Shown here: positions 37,646-47,323 of the stretch, one piece after another
Layout of the letters: every line of letters starts with the position of its first letter
Position numbering within the stretch: the stretch's first letter is position 1
Origin: a virus
Direction: 5' to 3' (one strand)
Virus record (IMG/VR): IMGVR_UViG_3300044714_000076
Span: 1 to 62,787 of that record
DNA length: 62,787 bases
Program-made: the position numbers and the translations under genes
Notes under the pieces: generated by a model
The model's input: the letters and a program-made list of their open reading frames with translations, nothing else
Databases searched by the model: none
What the model was told of the DNA's origin: nothing

Positions 37646-39354
37646 TGTCTAATCTTGATACAACAACCGATGCGAATGTACCGCCTCTGGCGGTTGTTGG
37701 CGCTACTGGTAAAAGCGATTCACCCGCCACGGGTGCTCCTGGGAAAAGTCTCGACGACCTGACCGGCGGCAGTGACGCGCAGTACGACGCCATCACCAAG
37801 GCCGACCTCGCGCTGACCAAACAGAAGATCGGCGCCGAGGGCGGCATGGCCGCAATCCAGAAGCGTCAGGACGACGCCTACGCCCAGCGTCAGGAGCGAA
37901 TGCTCGCCCAAGAAGGCGCGACCATGGACGATCTCAAGCCATGGAATGCCGAGAAGGAGATGGGCAAGCGCGAGACCAACCTGTGGGAGCAGTTCGGCTC
38001 GCCGGGCTTCGTGATCTCCATGCTCGCTTCCGCGTTCACGGCGATGCCAATGAACTCCGCGCTTAATGCCGGCGCTGCCGCAATGAACGCGATCAACCAG
38101 GGCAAGATGGAGGACTACCACAAGGCGTTCGACGCCTGGAAGGAGAACTCCAACCTGACCTTGAAGCGCCTCGATATCGAGGAACACGAGTTCAACCAGA
38201 TCGGTGATCTTCGCTCCAAGAACATGGAGTCGTGGCGGGCGCAGGCGACGGCTTTGGCGGCGCGGTTCAATGATCAGCGATTGGCACTTTTGCTTCAGGG
38301 TGGTTTGGATCAGCAAGTGCTTGACGCGATCGACGCCAAGGCGAAGTCAAAGGTCGAGTTGGCGGATGCGACGCAGCGCTTGCAGGATAACGAGACGCGC
38401 CGGCAGATCACCATGGCGCTACTCGGCGATTCGAAGGACCCGAAGAAGATGGCGCGGGCCGCACAGCTTGCCGAGGCCATCACCCAACCAGGGCCAAAGA
38501 CGCCGGAACAGCTTGCCGTTGCCGCGGTGATCAGCGATCCCGACTTCGCCGCGCTTTCGACGGCGGATCAAAACAAGCGGATCAACGAGGCGGTGCGCGG
38601 TGTTGCCAGTGCGCGGTATGGCGGTCATGCAACGCCAATCATGGGCGAAATTCAGCGCCAGCTCGACGCTTCGGATGCTGAACACCCAGACGATAGCCCC
38701 GAGCAACGTGATCAGCGGCATATCGAGATCATTAAGAATGTTTCGATCGCGCAAAAACCGGCCAATGCGGGCGCACCATCGATGGCGAAGGAGCAGGCAC
38801 AGCTTGTTGAGGAATACGTGAAGGCCGGAATGCCGCGCGACGAGGCAATCAAGAAAGCCAAGGAAGCTGCTGCCCCGCCGATCACCGGCAATAAGCGCGT
38901 CGATCTGGAATCTCATCTCGGCCAATACGATGACGCGCTGAAGATCATCGATGGCATCGATAAGACCTTGAATAAATACGCAGGCGCTGCCGGTGTGGCG
39001 GGACGCGCGACACGCATGGGCGAGCGGGTTGGCAATATCCTTGGCTCGAACAATACCGATCGCGTACAGATGATGCGCGATATCGAGCAATTGCAGGTTA
39101 TGGGGCCGCGTCTCTTGCTCGACCAGAAAACCGGTCGCCCGTTGTCCATCGAAGCCGGCAAGATCAGCGATATCATCGCCGGCTTGAACATGGGCGACAC
39201 CACGGCGAACACTTTGCGCGCCATGAAAGAAATCCGTGAGCGGCTGACGACAATCCGCGATCGCGACAAGGCGCAGATGGGTGGCGCCTCTGTCGCCGAT
39301 CCACCGCCTACGACCGAGGATAAGCCTTGGGAAAACGATCCGATCCAGAAATGA
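37645..39354 (+). CDS. Internal virion (ejection) protein B
   Basis: The protein has 569 residues with a GTG start overlapping the previous stop. It is helical, charged and coiled-coil-rich (AIQKRQDDAYAQRQERMLAQ), with one short hydrophobic Ala-rich segment (about residues 125-150, ISMLASAFTAMPMNSALNAG). Context suggests a core protein ejected with DNA. No enzymatic motif seen. Confidence 0.65.
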   Translation: MSNLDTTTDANVPPLAVVGATGKSDSPATGAPGKSLDDLTGGSDAQYDAITKADLALTKQKIGAEGGMAAIQKRQDDAYAQRQERMLAQEGATMDDLKPWNAEKEMGKRETNLWEQFGSPGFVISMLASAFTAMPMNSALNAGAAAMNAINQGKMEDYHKAFDAWKENSNLTLKRLDIEEHEFNQIGDLRSKNMESWRAQATALAARFNDQRLALLLQGGLDQQVLDAIDAKAKSKVELADATQRLQDNETRRQITMALLGDSKDPKKMARAAQLAEAITQPGPKTPEQLAVAAVISDPDFAALSTADQNKRINEAVRGVASARYGGHATPIMGEIQRQLDASDAEHPDDSPEQRDQRHIEIIKNVSIAQKPANAGAPSMAKEQAQLVEEYVKAGMPRDEAIKKAKEAAAPPITGNKRVDLESHLGQYDDALKIIDGIDKTLNKYAGAAGVAGRATRMGERVGNILGSNNTDRVQMMRDIEQLQVMGPRLLLDQKTGRPLSIEAGKISDIIAGLNMGDTTANTLRAMKEIRERLTTIRDRDKAQMGGASVADPPPTTEDKPWENDPIQK

Positions 39355-39357
39355 TTT

Positions 39358-42303
39358 ATGGTTGATCTCGCCAACATAGGACCCGAAGGCGTCACCGCGG
39401 ATTTGGAGAAAGCACCTCCAGCCGTGACCGATGCCGATTCCTACGAGAAGATCGCCGCCGGCGCCGACTACCTCGATCCCAAGGGCAACAAGCGGACCAA
39501 GCCGTATCGCGTGAAGGACGCGGATGAGTACGCCGCGCTCCCCGAGGGCGTGCCGTACATCGATCCCGAAGGCAATTCGCGGGTCTCGCCGAAGTACGAG
39601 GACTTGGATTTCACCACCCAGACGCTCTACAACATGAGCGTGACCGATGCCGAACGCAAGAAAGCGCTGGAGCGCGGTTATCCTGGCAAGGTCAAGACCA
39701 ATAAGCAGACCGGCGAGATGTACGTCGATGAGGACGGCACCTTGCGCCGCTCTCGCGGCTATAACAAGTCGCCGATGTCCATGATTGCCTCTCAGGCGGC
39801 GCCGGTTCTTGGCTCGATTGCGGGCGAGGTCGGTGGCGGTATTGCAGGCGGCGTGGCTGGCTCCGTGGTGCCGTTTGCCGGAACTGCGGCGGGCGCCACA
39901 GGCGGGGCAATAGCCGGCGGCGCTGCCGGCGGCGCTGCGGGCCAGGGGTTCAATGACGCCATCATGGCGCTGGCCGGTGTGTACGACCGTACCGGAACCG
40001 AGGAAGCGGTTGAGCTGGGCATGGCCGGCTTGTTCGGTGGTGTCGGCACGGCTGCCGGGCGAGGCCTGGCTGCGGCAGCACCTGCCATCAAGGGCGCGGT
40101 CAAGAACGCACTGCCAAAGGCCGCTGCCGACTTCCTTGGCGCGACACCCGAAGGCGTGTCACAAGCCAGCGCGCTGCGCGAGCAAGGCACCATGGTTCCG
40201 CCTTCGGCTTGGGCCAAGGAAGCGCCGCACATCATCAATATCTCGGAGCGGTTCGACCCGGCATTTCGCACCCAGGACCCGCTTCTGCAATCAGCAACCG
40301 AGCATTATGAGACCAAGGGCAAGGATATTCTCACTGGGTTGGGCGCGGATACCGGTAAGATCGGCAAGCTGACTGATCCCGAGGCGGCAGTGTCTACCGA
40401 GCGCGCGGGTGAGGCTGTGTTGGGCCGCACGCGCGAGGAATTACGCAAGACGGATGAGGCGTTGCGCCAGGCACTCGAAGTCAAGCGCACGAACCTGGCT
40501 GGCTCGATGACGGAGCGTATTGCCGCGCAGGAGTCGCAAACCCGGCAGCTCGAAACGGCGGCGGCCGAGGCGCGCAAAGCGGCGCAAGGGGTGATCGATG
40601 CCGGGTTTCAGGAGATTGACAAGTCCAGCCAAGCCGCGATGGATGCCGTCAAGGCCGGGCACAACGGCGGAACTCTGTGGCAGCAGGTTGCCGAGAAAAT
40701 TCAGAAGGTGCGCGCCGGTATCATGGGCCGCGCCAACAAGATGTATTCCGAAGCGGACTCGCTGGCCGGCGGGTTGAAGCCGGACATTAGCGGCTTGCCG
40801 GAACGCGCACAACAGTTTCTCAACGAATTGCCCGAAGGGTTTGAGGGCAAATATCCCAGCATCGTCAAACAAATTCGTGATATGGCTGGAGAGATCGATG
40901 AGGAAGGTAAAGTCATCCGCGAGCCGGTTCAGCCGACATGGGCGCAGTTGCATAATTTGCGCTCGATCATGCGGCAGAATTATAATCGCCTCGATCTTAC
41001 GCCTGACGTGAAGCAGGGCACATTCAAGTTTTTCGCCAATCGCGTTGATGAAATTCTCAATGACGCGAACGCCGTGCCCGAGTTGAAGGCAGCGGCCAAG
41101 CAGCTCCGAGAGGCCGACAATTTCTATCGCAAGAACATGGGTGCGTTCAACGACAAGCGCATCCAGGCGGTTATGGACGGCCTCGACGCTGGTTTGCCTG
41201 CCGATCCCAAGGTGTTGTTCGATACCATCGTCAAGGAAGGTCGCTCGGATCTGACCAAGAAAGTGTCCGAGATGGTCGGCCCCAACCTATGGGCCGGGGT
41301 CAAGGCGGCTGACGTTCGCGAGATGCTGGAGCAATCCAAGTCGGTCACAGGCGAGATCGACGGTAAGAGGTTCGTATCGCAGGTGCTGGAACGCTATCGT
41401 AGTGGGATGCTCGAAGCCGTTCACGGCAAGGAGGTCACGCAAAAGTTGCTTCAACAGGCGCAGAACATTGAAGCGCTGGCCGGTCGCCTGAACATCCCGG
41501 TTCGTCCTGGCGATACGATTCGCGATGTAATTGAGACCGCGCGTACCGCGGGCGAGGCTGCCAAAGCTGCGGCCAAACGGGACCCGTTGGGCACCTTGAC
41601 CCGCGAGATGAAGGGTATCGAGCGGCAGCTTGCGGCGACCAAGCAGGCCGCGCGCAAGAATCTCAAGACCAACAACGCACTTGATTTTCTCTATGATGAG
41701 TCGGTTGGCGCGTCCGAGGCTGTGGACAAGATTCTCGGTAGCGAGGACTTGATTATCGCTGCCGCTTCGAAGTTTGGGCCGACTTCGCCCGAGTTCAACT
41801 TGTTGCGTCAGACCTGGGCGCAGAAGCTGCTCACCGGCACGTTAACGCCGAGCAGTAAACTCGCGAAAGTTTCCGAGGAAGTGCAGCGTATCATGTTTCC
41901 TGGTGTCAGCCTCGACCAGATGAAAACGCTGGCGAAGGAGATGGACTTTCTCATGGGTACGCGCGGTGGGCTTGGCTCCAGCATGGCCGGCGGCCTCGCG
42001 GCGATGTCCAAGGTCGAGCACCCGTGGTCGAGTATTCCGCTGGGCAAAGCGGCGGGTAAGCTTATTCCCGGCTTCGACGCTGCCGGCCGCTTCATGCTCG
42101 GCAAGTATTTCAAGTTCGTCACCGAGCTGGCCAACAATCCGGCGTTCTTGCGCTGGGTCGAGAAAGGGCTTAAAGGCGACGATCAGGCGCGCGAGATGGT
42201 CAAGGAATTAGTGCAACAGCGCATGAAGATTGGCGGCGCGATGGGCGCGGGTGTCGGCGAGTCGCAATTCCAGACGCCGAACCAGAACGTGATGCTGCAA
42301 TGA
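39358..42303 (+). CDS. Large internal virion (ejection) protein C
   Basis: This 981-residue protein is the second largest gap-free gene product of the tail module by length and lies where podoviruses encode their largest core protein. It has a glycine-zipper hydrophobic segment (about residues 145-195, GEVGGGIAGGVAGSVVPFAG). Long helical regions follow (TERAGEAVLGRTREELRKTD, ETAAAEARKAAQGVIDAGFQ). No lytic transglycosylase motif was found. It overlaps the HNH gene by 4 bases. Confidence 0.65.
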   Translation: MVDLANIGPEGVTADLEKAPPAVTDADSYEKIAAGADYLDPKGNKRTKPYRVKDADEYAALPEGVPYIDPEGNSRVSPKYEDLDFTTQTLYNMSVTDAERKKALERGYPGKVKTNKQTGEMYVDEDGTLRRSRGYNKSPMSMIASQAAPVLGSIAGEVGGGIAGGVAGSVVPFAGTAAGATGGAIAGGAAGGAAGQGFNDAIMALAGVYDRTGTEEAVELGMAGLFGGVGTAAGRGLAAAAPAIKGAVKNALPKAAADFLGATPEGVSQASALREQGTMVPPSAWAKEAPHIINISERFDPAFRTQDPLLQSATEHYETKGKDILTGLGADTGKIGKLTDPEAAVSTERAGEAVLGRTREELRKTDEALRQALEVKRTNLAGSMTERIAAQESQTRQLETAAAEARKAAQGVIDAGFQEIDKSSQAAMDAVKAGHNGGTLWQQVAEKIQKVRAGIMGRANKMYSEADSLAGGLKPDISGLPERAQQFLNELPEGFEGKYPSIVKQIRDMAGEIDEEGKVIREPVQPTWAQLHNLRSIMRQNYNRLDLTPDVKQGTFKFFANRVDEILNDANAVPELKAAAKQLREADNFYRKNMGAFNDKRIQAVMDGLDAGLPADPKVLFDTIVKEGRSDLTKKVSEMVGPNLWAGVKAADVREMLEQSKSVTGEIDGKRFVSQVLERYRSGMLEAVHGKEVTQKLLQQAQNIEALAGRLNIPVRPGDTIRDVIETARTAGEAAKAAAKRDPLGTLTREMKGIERQLAATKQAARKNLKTNNALDFLYDESVGASEAVDKILGSEDLIIAAASKFGPTSPEFNLLRQTWAQKLLTGTLTPSSKLAKVSEEVQRIMFPGVSLDQMKTLAKEMDFLMGTRGGLGSSMAGGLAAMSKVEHPWSSIPLGKAAGKLIPGFDAAGRFMLGKYFKFVTELANNPAFLRWVEKGLKGDDQAREMVKELVQQRMKIGGAMGAGVGESQFQTPNQNVMLQ

Positions 42304-42842
42304 CCACCCTCGCCGACATCGAGAAACTGGCGCAAAAGACTGGGAAGAATACAGTAACATTTGCCGAATTGCGAACTCTTTTGCGGTACAATCCTGAAAC
42401 TGGAGAATGGTGGTATCGAGCTGCGGTTAATAACAGATTTAAGCCCGGTGTTCGAGCAGGGTCTACCGGAGCATACGGCTATTGGATGATCGCAATTGAC
42501 GGACGTAAATATAAATCGTCACGATTAGCTTTCTTATATATGCGCGGCAGATGGCCCGAGCAGATGATGGATCACATCGATTGCAACCGCGCAAACGATA
42601 AATGGTCAAATCTTCGAGAAGCCACGCCAACACAAAATAGCGCTAACAGGCGTAAAGAGCGTCGCAATAAAAGTGGTTACAAAGGCGTCTCTTGGTTTTC
42701 TGCTGCTAAAAAATGGGTCGCTCATATAGGTGATGGTAATACCCAGAAAAATTTAGGTTACTTTGACGATCCTGCGGAAGCGCACGCCGCCTATTTCAAA
42801 GCTGCTAAACAGCGCTTCGGCGAATACGCGAGGGCCGGATGA
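42300..42842 (+). CDS. HNH endonuclease with AP2 DNA-binding domain
   Basis: The protein has 180 residues. The HNH core is RWPEQMMDHIDCNRANDKWSNLR at about residues 83-105. It is followed by NSANRRKERRNKSGYKGVSW and an AP2-type domain (KKWVAHIGDGNTQKNLGYFD). This is a typical mobile homing endonuclease lodged in a virion operon. Its first 14 residues (MTTLADIEKLAQKT) resemble the start of the next gene (MSAIKDIEDLLRKT), hinting at how it inserted. Confidence 0.9.
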   Translation: MTTLADIEKLAQKTGKNTVTFAELRTLLRYNPETGEWWYRAAVNNRFKPGVRAGSTGAYGYWMIAIDGRKYKSSRLAFLYMRGRWPEQMMDHIDCNRANDKWSNLREATPTQNSANRRKERRNKSGYKGVSWFSAAKKWVAHIGDGNTQKNLGYFDDPAEAHAAYFKAAKQRFGEYARAG

Positions 42843-43090
42843 GCGCAATCAAGGACATCGAAGATTTGCTACGTAAAACCGCTCAACAAGCGATACTTCC
42901 CGATACATCGATTGAAAATCGAATAGACGCCCTTCGCGTGATGGGCAGTTACTATACCGCGCTGAAGAAAGCCGCCGGCCAGGAGCCTCCCGATCCGGGG
43001 GGCGATCCGACCATGGACGATATGCGTTCGCAAATCGAGGAGTCAGGGAATGGCAGAGCCGTTCAAACTCGAAGTCGTTCCCGAAACTGA
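42839..43090 (+). CDS. Small hypothetical protein
   Basis: The protein has 83 residues: helical N-terminus (MSAIKDIEDLLRKTAQQAIL, RIDALRVMGSYYTALKKAAG) and a polar, basic C-terminus. It is coupled to the HNH gene and overlaps the membrane gene by 41 bases. The helical start shared with the HNH protein suggests it was the original neighbour of the large core-protein gene. Confidence 0.6.
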   Translation: MSAIKDIEDLLRKTAQQAILPDTSIENRIDALRVMGSYYTALKKAAGQEPPDPGGDPTMDDMRSQIEESGNGRAVQTRSRSRN

Positions 43091-43340
43091 TCCTCCTACG
43101 CAAGATGCTTCGGCGGACGTAGCCCGCTCGGATGCCACTACGGCCATGTTCATGATGGCGCTTGGCGCGTTGTCGAAGCGTGCTTTGGTCGCTCTTGCCT
43201 CAATGTTCTCGCTGCTTACCGCTGGCAGTGCCTTCTGGCTCTGGTTCCTCACTCCCAAGCCCGACGTTTATCAGATCGTCTCGCTGACGATCTATTCTAT
43301 CTTCATCCTCGCGCTCAATTGGCTGGTGAGGACGCGATGA
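43050..43340 (+). CDS. Two-helix membrane protein (holin-like)
   Basis: The protein has 96 residues: an acidic soluble N-terminus of about 40 residues, then two transmembrane helices (ALVALASMFSLLTAGSAFWL and YQIVSLTIYSIFILALNWLV). GTCAGGGA is upstream. Holin-like topology, but it lies at the start of the exported fibre cluster rather than beside the lysozyme. Confidence 0.65.
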   Translation: MAEPFKLEVVPETDPPTQDASADVARSDATTAMFMMALGALSKRALVALASMFSLLTAGSAFWLWFLTPKPDVYQIVSLTIYSIFILALNWLVRTR

Positions 43341-44515
43341 TCAGGGTTCTGATTTTTCTTGCTGGGCTGCTGGCACTTATTCCGACACAAGCGCAAGCGC
43401 AAGCTCCCGTTCTTGTCTATTGCGATACCGGGGTAAGCGGCGCAAATCGCTACATCCCCTGCAATACGACTTACCCTCTTGCTGTTTCCGCGTCAGTTAC
43501 CGCGTCTATTTCCGGTTTTACCGCTACATCCACTGGGACGCCCATTTCGGTTACAACTGGCGGGGTTACTGGTACACTTCCAAGCGGCACGGTTGTCGTC
43601 GCAACAAACGCCGGGGCGACCAATACTGCTTATTGCGCGCTTGGTGGGTCTGCTACCACTAGCTCGCAACCAATTTCTCCCGGCGGGTGGTTTGCGTTCA
43701 CGGTCGGCGTATCAACACAGTTAACTTGCATTACCTCAACTAGCACCACGACCGTTAACATGACCGGCGGCGCAGGATTGCCAACTGGAACGGGTGGGGG
43801 AGGCAGTGGAGGGTCTGGAGGCGCCGTCACTATCGCTTCTGCCGGCGTAGCCAGCGGGGCTTACGCTTCTGGCTCGATCGCTTCCGGCGCCATCGTTAGT
43901 GGTGCCGATGTCACGGAAGGCACCACTGCGGAAACCACGGTTTATGCGGGCTCCGGCGGTTGTACGGTCGTTGCATGCCTCAAGGGTATTTATTCGGGCG
44001 TGACCGGAGCGATTCCTGCGGGCACAGCACTTATCGGAAAAGTCGGTATTGATCAGACAACACCGGGGACGACCAACGGCGTACAGGTCAATGCCGCGCT
44101 TCCGGCAGGTTCAAATGTTATTGGCGGCGTGACTGTAAGCGCGCAGGCCGATCCTTGTTTTGCGAGCGCCAAGACTAATCTTGCCATCAACGGCAATAGT
44201 ACAAGTTCGACACAGCTAATCGCGCTTTCTGGTAGCACGACAATCTACATTTGTTCGCTATCGTTGATCGCCGCCGGTGCAACTACGGTTGCGTTTACGA
44301 CCGGAACAGGAACTGCGTGCGTGACAAATAATGCGGCTGTTATCGGCTCGACCACGGCAAATATTGCCAACAGCATTTCGCTGGCGGCTAATGGCGGTCT
44401 TACGCTGGGTAGTGGGGTGGGCACCATTGCCAAGGGAGTCGCATCAAGCGAATTCTGCATGATACTTGGCAGCTCAGTCTACGTCGCGGGCAACCTCACC
44501 TACGTCCAACAGTAG
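43337..44515 (+). CDS. Secreted Gly/Thr/Ser-rich tail-region protein
   Basis: The protein has 392 residues. MIRVLIFLAGLLALIPTQAQ then AQAPVLVYC is a classic Sec signal peptide with AQA cleavage sites. The mature part is beta-rich, with cysteines (YCALGG, LTCITS, ADPCFAS, FCMIL) and a glycine linker near residue 155 (GTGGGGSGGSGG). It resembles fibre-like adhesins of phage tail clusters. ATG 43337 overlaps the previous stop. A signal peptide on a virion-region gene is unusual. Confidence 0.7.
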   Translation: MIRVLIFLAGLLALIPTQAQAQAPVLVYCDTGVSGANRYIPCNTTYPLAVSASVTASISGFTATSTGTPISVTTGGVTGTLPSGTVVVATNAGATNTAYCALGGSATTSSQPISPGGWFAFTVGVSTQLTCITSTSTTTVNMTGGAGLPTGTGGGGSGGSGGAVTIASAGVASGAYASGSIASGAIVSGADVTEGTTAETTVYAGSGGCTVVACLKGIYSGVTGAIPAGTALIGKVGIDQTTPGTTNGVQVNAALPAGSNVIGGVTVSAQADPCFASAKTNLAINGNSTSSTQLIALSGSTTIYICSLSLIAAGATTVAFTTGTGTACVTNNAAVIGSTTANIANSISLAANGGLTLGSGVGTIAKGVASSEFCMILGSSVYVAGNLTYVQQ

Positions 44516-44519
44516 CGTC

Positions 44520-45464
44520 ATGAAGCGGATTATCTGCACATACATCGCGGTTTGTGCGCTGTTTGTTGCGGCTTGGCAGTCCTTTGCCCAGGTGCCTATG
44601 ACCGGCGCTGGACTGCCGAAGCCAGCAGTGAGCGCGAGTTATCAAGGTCCTGGCGACCTTTCCAACCTCGGAACTTGGACGGCATGGGGTAGCTGTGCGC
44701 GGGCCTGGAACGCGGCATACGCCGCCGCGCAAAGTCCGCTTTGCGATCTTGTTGACACCTCAACCGGGGTAGCAACATGCACGCTGAGCGTTGGAACGAA
44801 CGGCTTTGCCAATGTGTCGTCGGCGGTGTGCGTGAGCAATACCGTCAGCGTAACAACGTTCTGCACGGTCACTCATACCGGGTGCAGCGTAACCAAGGTT
44901 TACGATCAGAGTGGCAGCAGCAACCACTTCACCCAAGCCACGCTTGGGAACATGCCAACGCTTACGCTAAGTGCGCTCAACAGTTTGCCGGGACTGACGT
45001 TTGCGGCCGGTTCGATGCAGATCAATACCGGATCAATCACGCAAGCTGTGCCGTTTTCAATATCATCTGTCTACGAGCGAACCGGAGGATTTACCACACA
45101 GACCGGTGTGGTTAACCCACAAAATGCGACCACGGCCGGATGCGGCCCGTATAGCACGGCAGCGACTATTTATGTTGGTGCGGTGACGGGGATTGCGGCA
45201 TCCGATAGTGCCTATCACGCGCTGCAATGTGTCAACCAGAATACAGGCGGCACTGTCGTTTCTGTTGTCGATGGGACAACTTCGACCGGGACGGCCGGGG
45301 CAACAGGTTTTGTGGCTACGCCCGCGCGCATGGCGCGCGGCACGGGCGGTTCTCTGACAGGCATCATCATGGAACTTGGTATTTGGTCTGGTGCTTTTAC
45401 ATCCACCGAATATGGTGCGCTCAACACCAACCAGCACAGCGCGACCAATGGCTACAATTTTTAA
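44520..45464 (+). CDS. Secreted lectin-like protein (arabinofuranosidase B-like fold)
   Basis: The protein has 314 residues. The signal peptide is MKRIICTYIAVCALFVAAWQ then SFAQVP. The mature part shows ARAWNAAYAAAQSPLCDLVD, a cysteine-flanked beta stretch and VTKVYDQSGSSNHFTQAT. This arrangement resembles the ConA-like catalytic domain family of alpha-L-arabinofuranosidase B, often used as a sugar-binding module in phage tails. Catalytic residues were not verified. Likely glycan recognition. Confidence 0.65.
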   Translation: MKRIICTYIAVCALFVAAWQSFAQVPMTGAGLPKPAVSASYQGPGDLSNLGTWTAWGSCARAWNAAYAAAQSPLCDLVDTSTGVATCTLSVGTNGFANVSSAVCVSNTVSVTTFCTVTHTGCSVTKVYDQSGSSNHFTQATLGNMPTLTLSALNSLPGLTFAAGSMQINTGSITQAVPFSISSVYERTGGFTTQTGVVNPQNATTAGCGPYSTAATIYVGAVTGIAASDSAYHALQCVNQNTGGTVVSVVDGTTSTGTAGATGFVATPARMARGTGGSLTGIIMELGIWSGAFTSTEYGALNTNQHSATNGYNF

Positions 45465-46755
45465 GCGGCTGGTTGTTGCGCTCATCGCAATAATTTGTCT
45501 GTCGAGCGACAGCGGCGCTTTTTGGCACGGCGCTCCTGTTGGTCTTATTGGCACACGAGCCAAGGTGGACGGCAATAAGAGCGGCGGCATTACCAAGGCG
45601 ATGTTCCGCAGTGCCTTCTATTTGCCGAACGGCAGCACAACAATACAGTTTCTAGAAGGCTGCTTTTATGTGGCCTCTGGTGTAGAAACAGGGCCAGGTT
45701 CCAGTTGCGTTATCACTGAAAGCGTCGAATACAACGGAACTTGCACCCCAGTAAAGTTCTCTGGGTCATCAACCGGCACAATACCAAACAATGGCACACT
45801 GTTGAGCGACCCGGTTACCCTATCTGCGCCCGCTGGTGCTCTCGCCTTTCGTCGTCAATACCAAACAAACTCATCCGGGGTTACTTATCAGTGGGATAAC
45901 TCTGTAAATTTTATCGATACGTCGCTGGGGGATGCAAGTGTCACGTCTAGCCCAACTGATCAAACGGTTGCATGTGGAGCACTGACCGATAGCGGAACCA
46001 TTGGGATTCATGCGCCGCTGGCGATTATTGGCCCCTTAAATCAGCCCGGCGTTTGTGTTGTAGGCGATAGCATCGCGTATGGTTCACAAGGGACGTTTGA
46101 CGCCACAGGCGATATCGGGATTATTGAGCCGTCTTTAGGAACAGGTTTTGCTTGGACCAATATATCAAGCAGTGGAGATCAGGCTGTAGCTTTTGTTGCG
46201 GGACACTCAAATCGGTCGCTCGTGTTTCCTTATTGCTCCACAGCTATAATTGAATATGGCCGCAACGATATTTACGCTTCGCCGTTCGATACGGCGGCAC
46301 AACTTGAAACCAACTTGACCACAATTTATGGCTACTTTGGATCAAACACCAAGACAATTATCGAAACAACTTTAATTCCCGACACCCCGTCATCGACAGA
46401 TGAGTGGGAGACAACTGCAAATCAGTCTACCCAAGCGCCATATGAAGGTTATCGGCAAAGTTTTAATTCTGCTTTGCGCGCCGGGACGTTCGGCCCGAGC
46501 GGCGGCTATTTCGATACTGCCAGTGTGATCGGCACGCCGTCACCGAATTACCAGTTTTGGATCGTCAACGGGACGCCGTATTATTGTACTTACCCGCAAA
46601 GCAGCTTTGCTGGCGTTCACCCGAGCCCAACTTGCTATGGGATTGTTGCTAGTTCCGGCATCATCGATACAACCCGGATTCAATGGTTGCTAAACCGCGA
46701 CCTAGATCCGGCATCGAATGACAATAGCCCAGCGTTTCTACGAAAGGCAGCTTAA
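45448..46755 (+). CDS. Secreted SGNH/GDSL-type hydrolase (spike-like)
   Basis: The protein has 435 residues. An N-terminal hydrophobic signal (IFKRLVVALIAIICLSSDSG) precedes a beta-rich ~190 residues and an SGNH hydrolase domain: VVGDSIAYG (Ser208), IIEYGRNDIYA (Asn273) and AGVHPSP (His391). The usual Asp three residues before the His is Ala388, so activity needs checking. Such domains deacetylate surface polysaccharide. It overlaps the preceding gene by 17 bases. Confidence 0.75.
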   Translation: MATIFKRLVVALIAIICLSSDSGAFWHGAPVGLIGTRAKVDGNKSGGITKAMFRSAFYLPNGSTTIQFLEGCFYVASGVETGPGSSCVITESVEYNGTCTPVKFSGSSTGTIPNNGTLLSDPVTLSAPAGALAFRRQYQTNSSGVTYQWDNSVNFIDTSLGDASVTSSPTDQTVACGALTDSGTIGIHAPLAIIGPLNQPGVCVVGDSIAYGSQGTFDATGDIGIIEPSLGTGFAWTNISSSGDQAVAFVAGHSNRSLVFPYCSTAIIEYGRNDIYASPFDTAAQLETNLTTIYGYFGSNTKTIIETTLIPDTPSSTDEWETTANQSTQAPYEGYRQSFNSALRAGTFGPSGGYFDTASVIGTPSPNYQFWIVNGTPYYCTYPQSSFAGVHPSPTCYGIVASSGIIDTTRIQWLLNRDLDPASNDNSPAFLRKAA

Positions 46756-46764
46756 AAATGCAGT

Positions 46765-46791
46765 TTTACCTGGAACTTTTCATGCTATACT
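46765..46791 (+). promoter_or_regulatory. Candidate extended -10 promoter before fibre genes
   Basis: TTTACC (46765-46770), 15 bases, then the extended -10 TGCTATACT (46783-46791). It lies just after the SGNH gene and about 40 bases before the ATG at 46829, so fibre genes may have their own start. Confidence 0.45.
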
Positions 46792-46828
46792 GCACGCCTT
46801 CGGCAGTCGTTTTAGCGTGGTTTTTGCG

Positions 46829-47323
46829 ATGACCAGCGGACAACCAATTCTTCAGTCGGGAAGCGTGACGCCCGGACATTTATGGAGCGTGACGACGGAC
46901 GGCGTGGCGCAAGATTCGGGCGTCAGCTTCAACAACACGCAAGCTATTTTTCAATCAACCATTACCAACGTCAACTTCAACTCGGCCAATACCGACAACC
47001 AGGTCTTGATCAATTTACCGGTTGGGTTTACGCGATGGCGGATGCAAAATATTTATTTGTCCGGCGCATCAGGAACGTTGACAACAGCAACATGCGGGCT
47101 GTTTACCCAACCAGCAGCAGGTGGCGTTGCTATTGTCACAAGTGGATCGGCTATCAATGTAAATACCAGCTCGATAGACACTAACAACAACGGGCAAGTA
47201 TTTACAATAAATAACCAGAATACTTTGTTTTATTCAGACACGGCTATTTATTTTCGCGTTCAAAACCCGCAAGGAAATGCTGCGACAGGAAACATAACGG
47301 TTGATTATGTTGTTCTTCCTTAA
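46829..47323 (+). CDS. Tail-fibre-like protein without signal peptide
   Basis: The protein has 164 residues, beta-rich and Asn/Thr-rich. The N-terminus (GQPILQSGSVTPGHLWSVTT then DGVAQDSG) is nearly identical in pattern to the mature start of the next protein (GQPIKQSGNVAPTHAWCVTT). This indicates a shared attachment module. ATG 46829 follows the promoter. An upstream in-frame start would overlap the SGNH gene. Probably a trimeric fibre or fibre-tip protein. Confidence 0.65.
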   Translation: MTSGQPILQSGSVTPGHLWSVTTDGVAQDSGVSFNNTQAIFQSTITNVNFNSANTDNQVLINLPVGFTRWRMQNIYLSGASGTLTTATCGLFTQPAAGGVAIVTSGSAINVNTSSIDTNNNGQVFTINNQNTLFYSDTAIYFRVQNPQGNAATGNITVDYVVLP

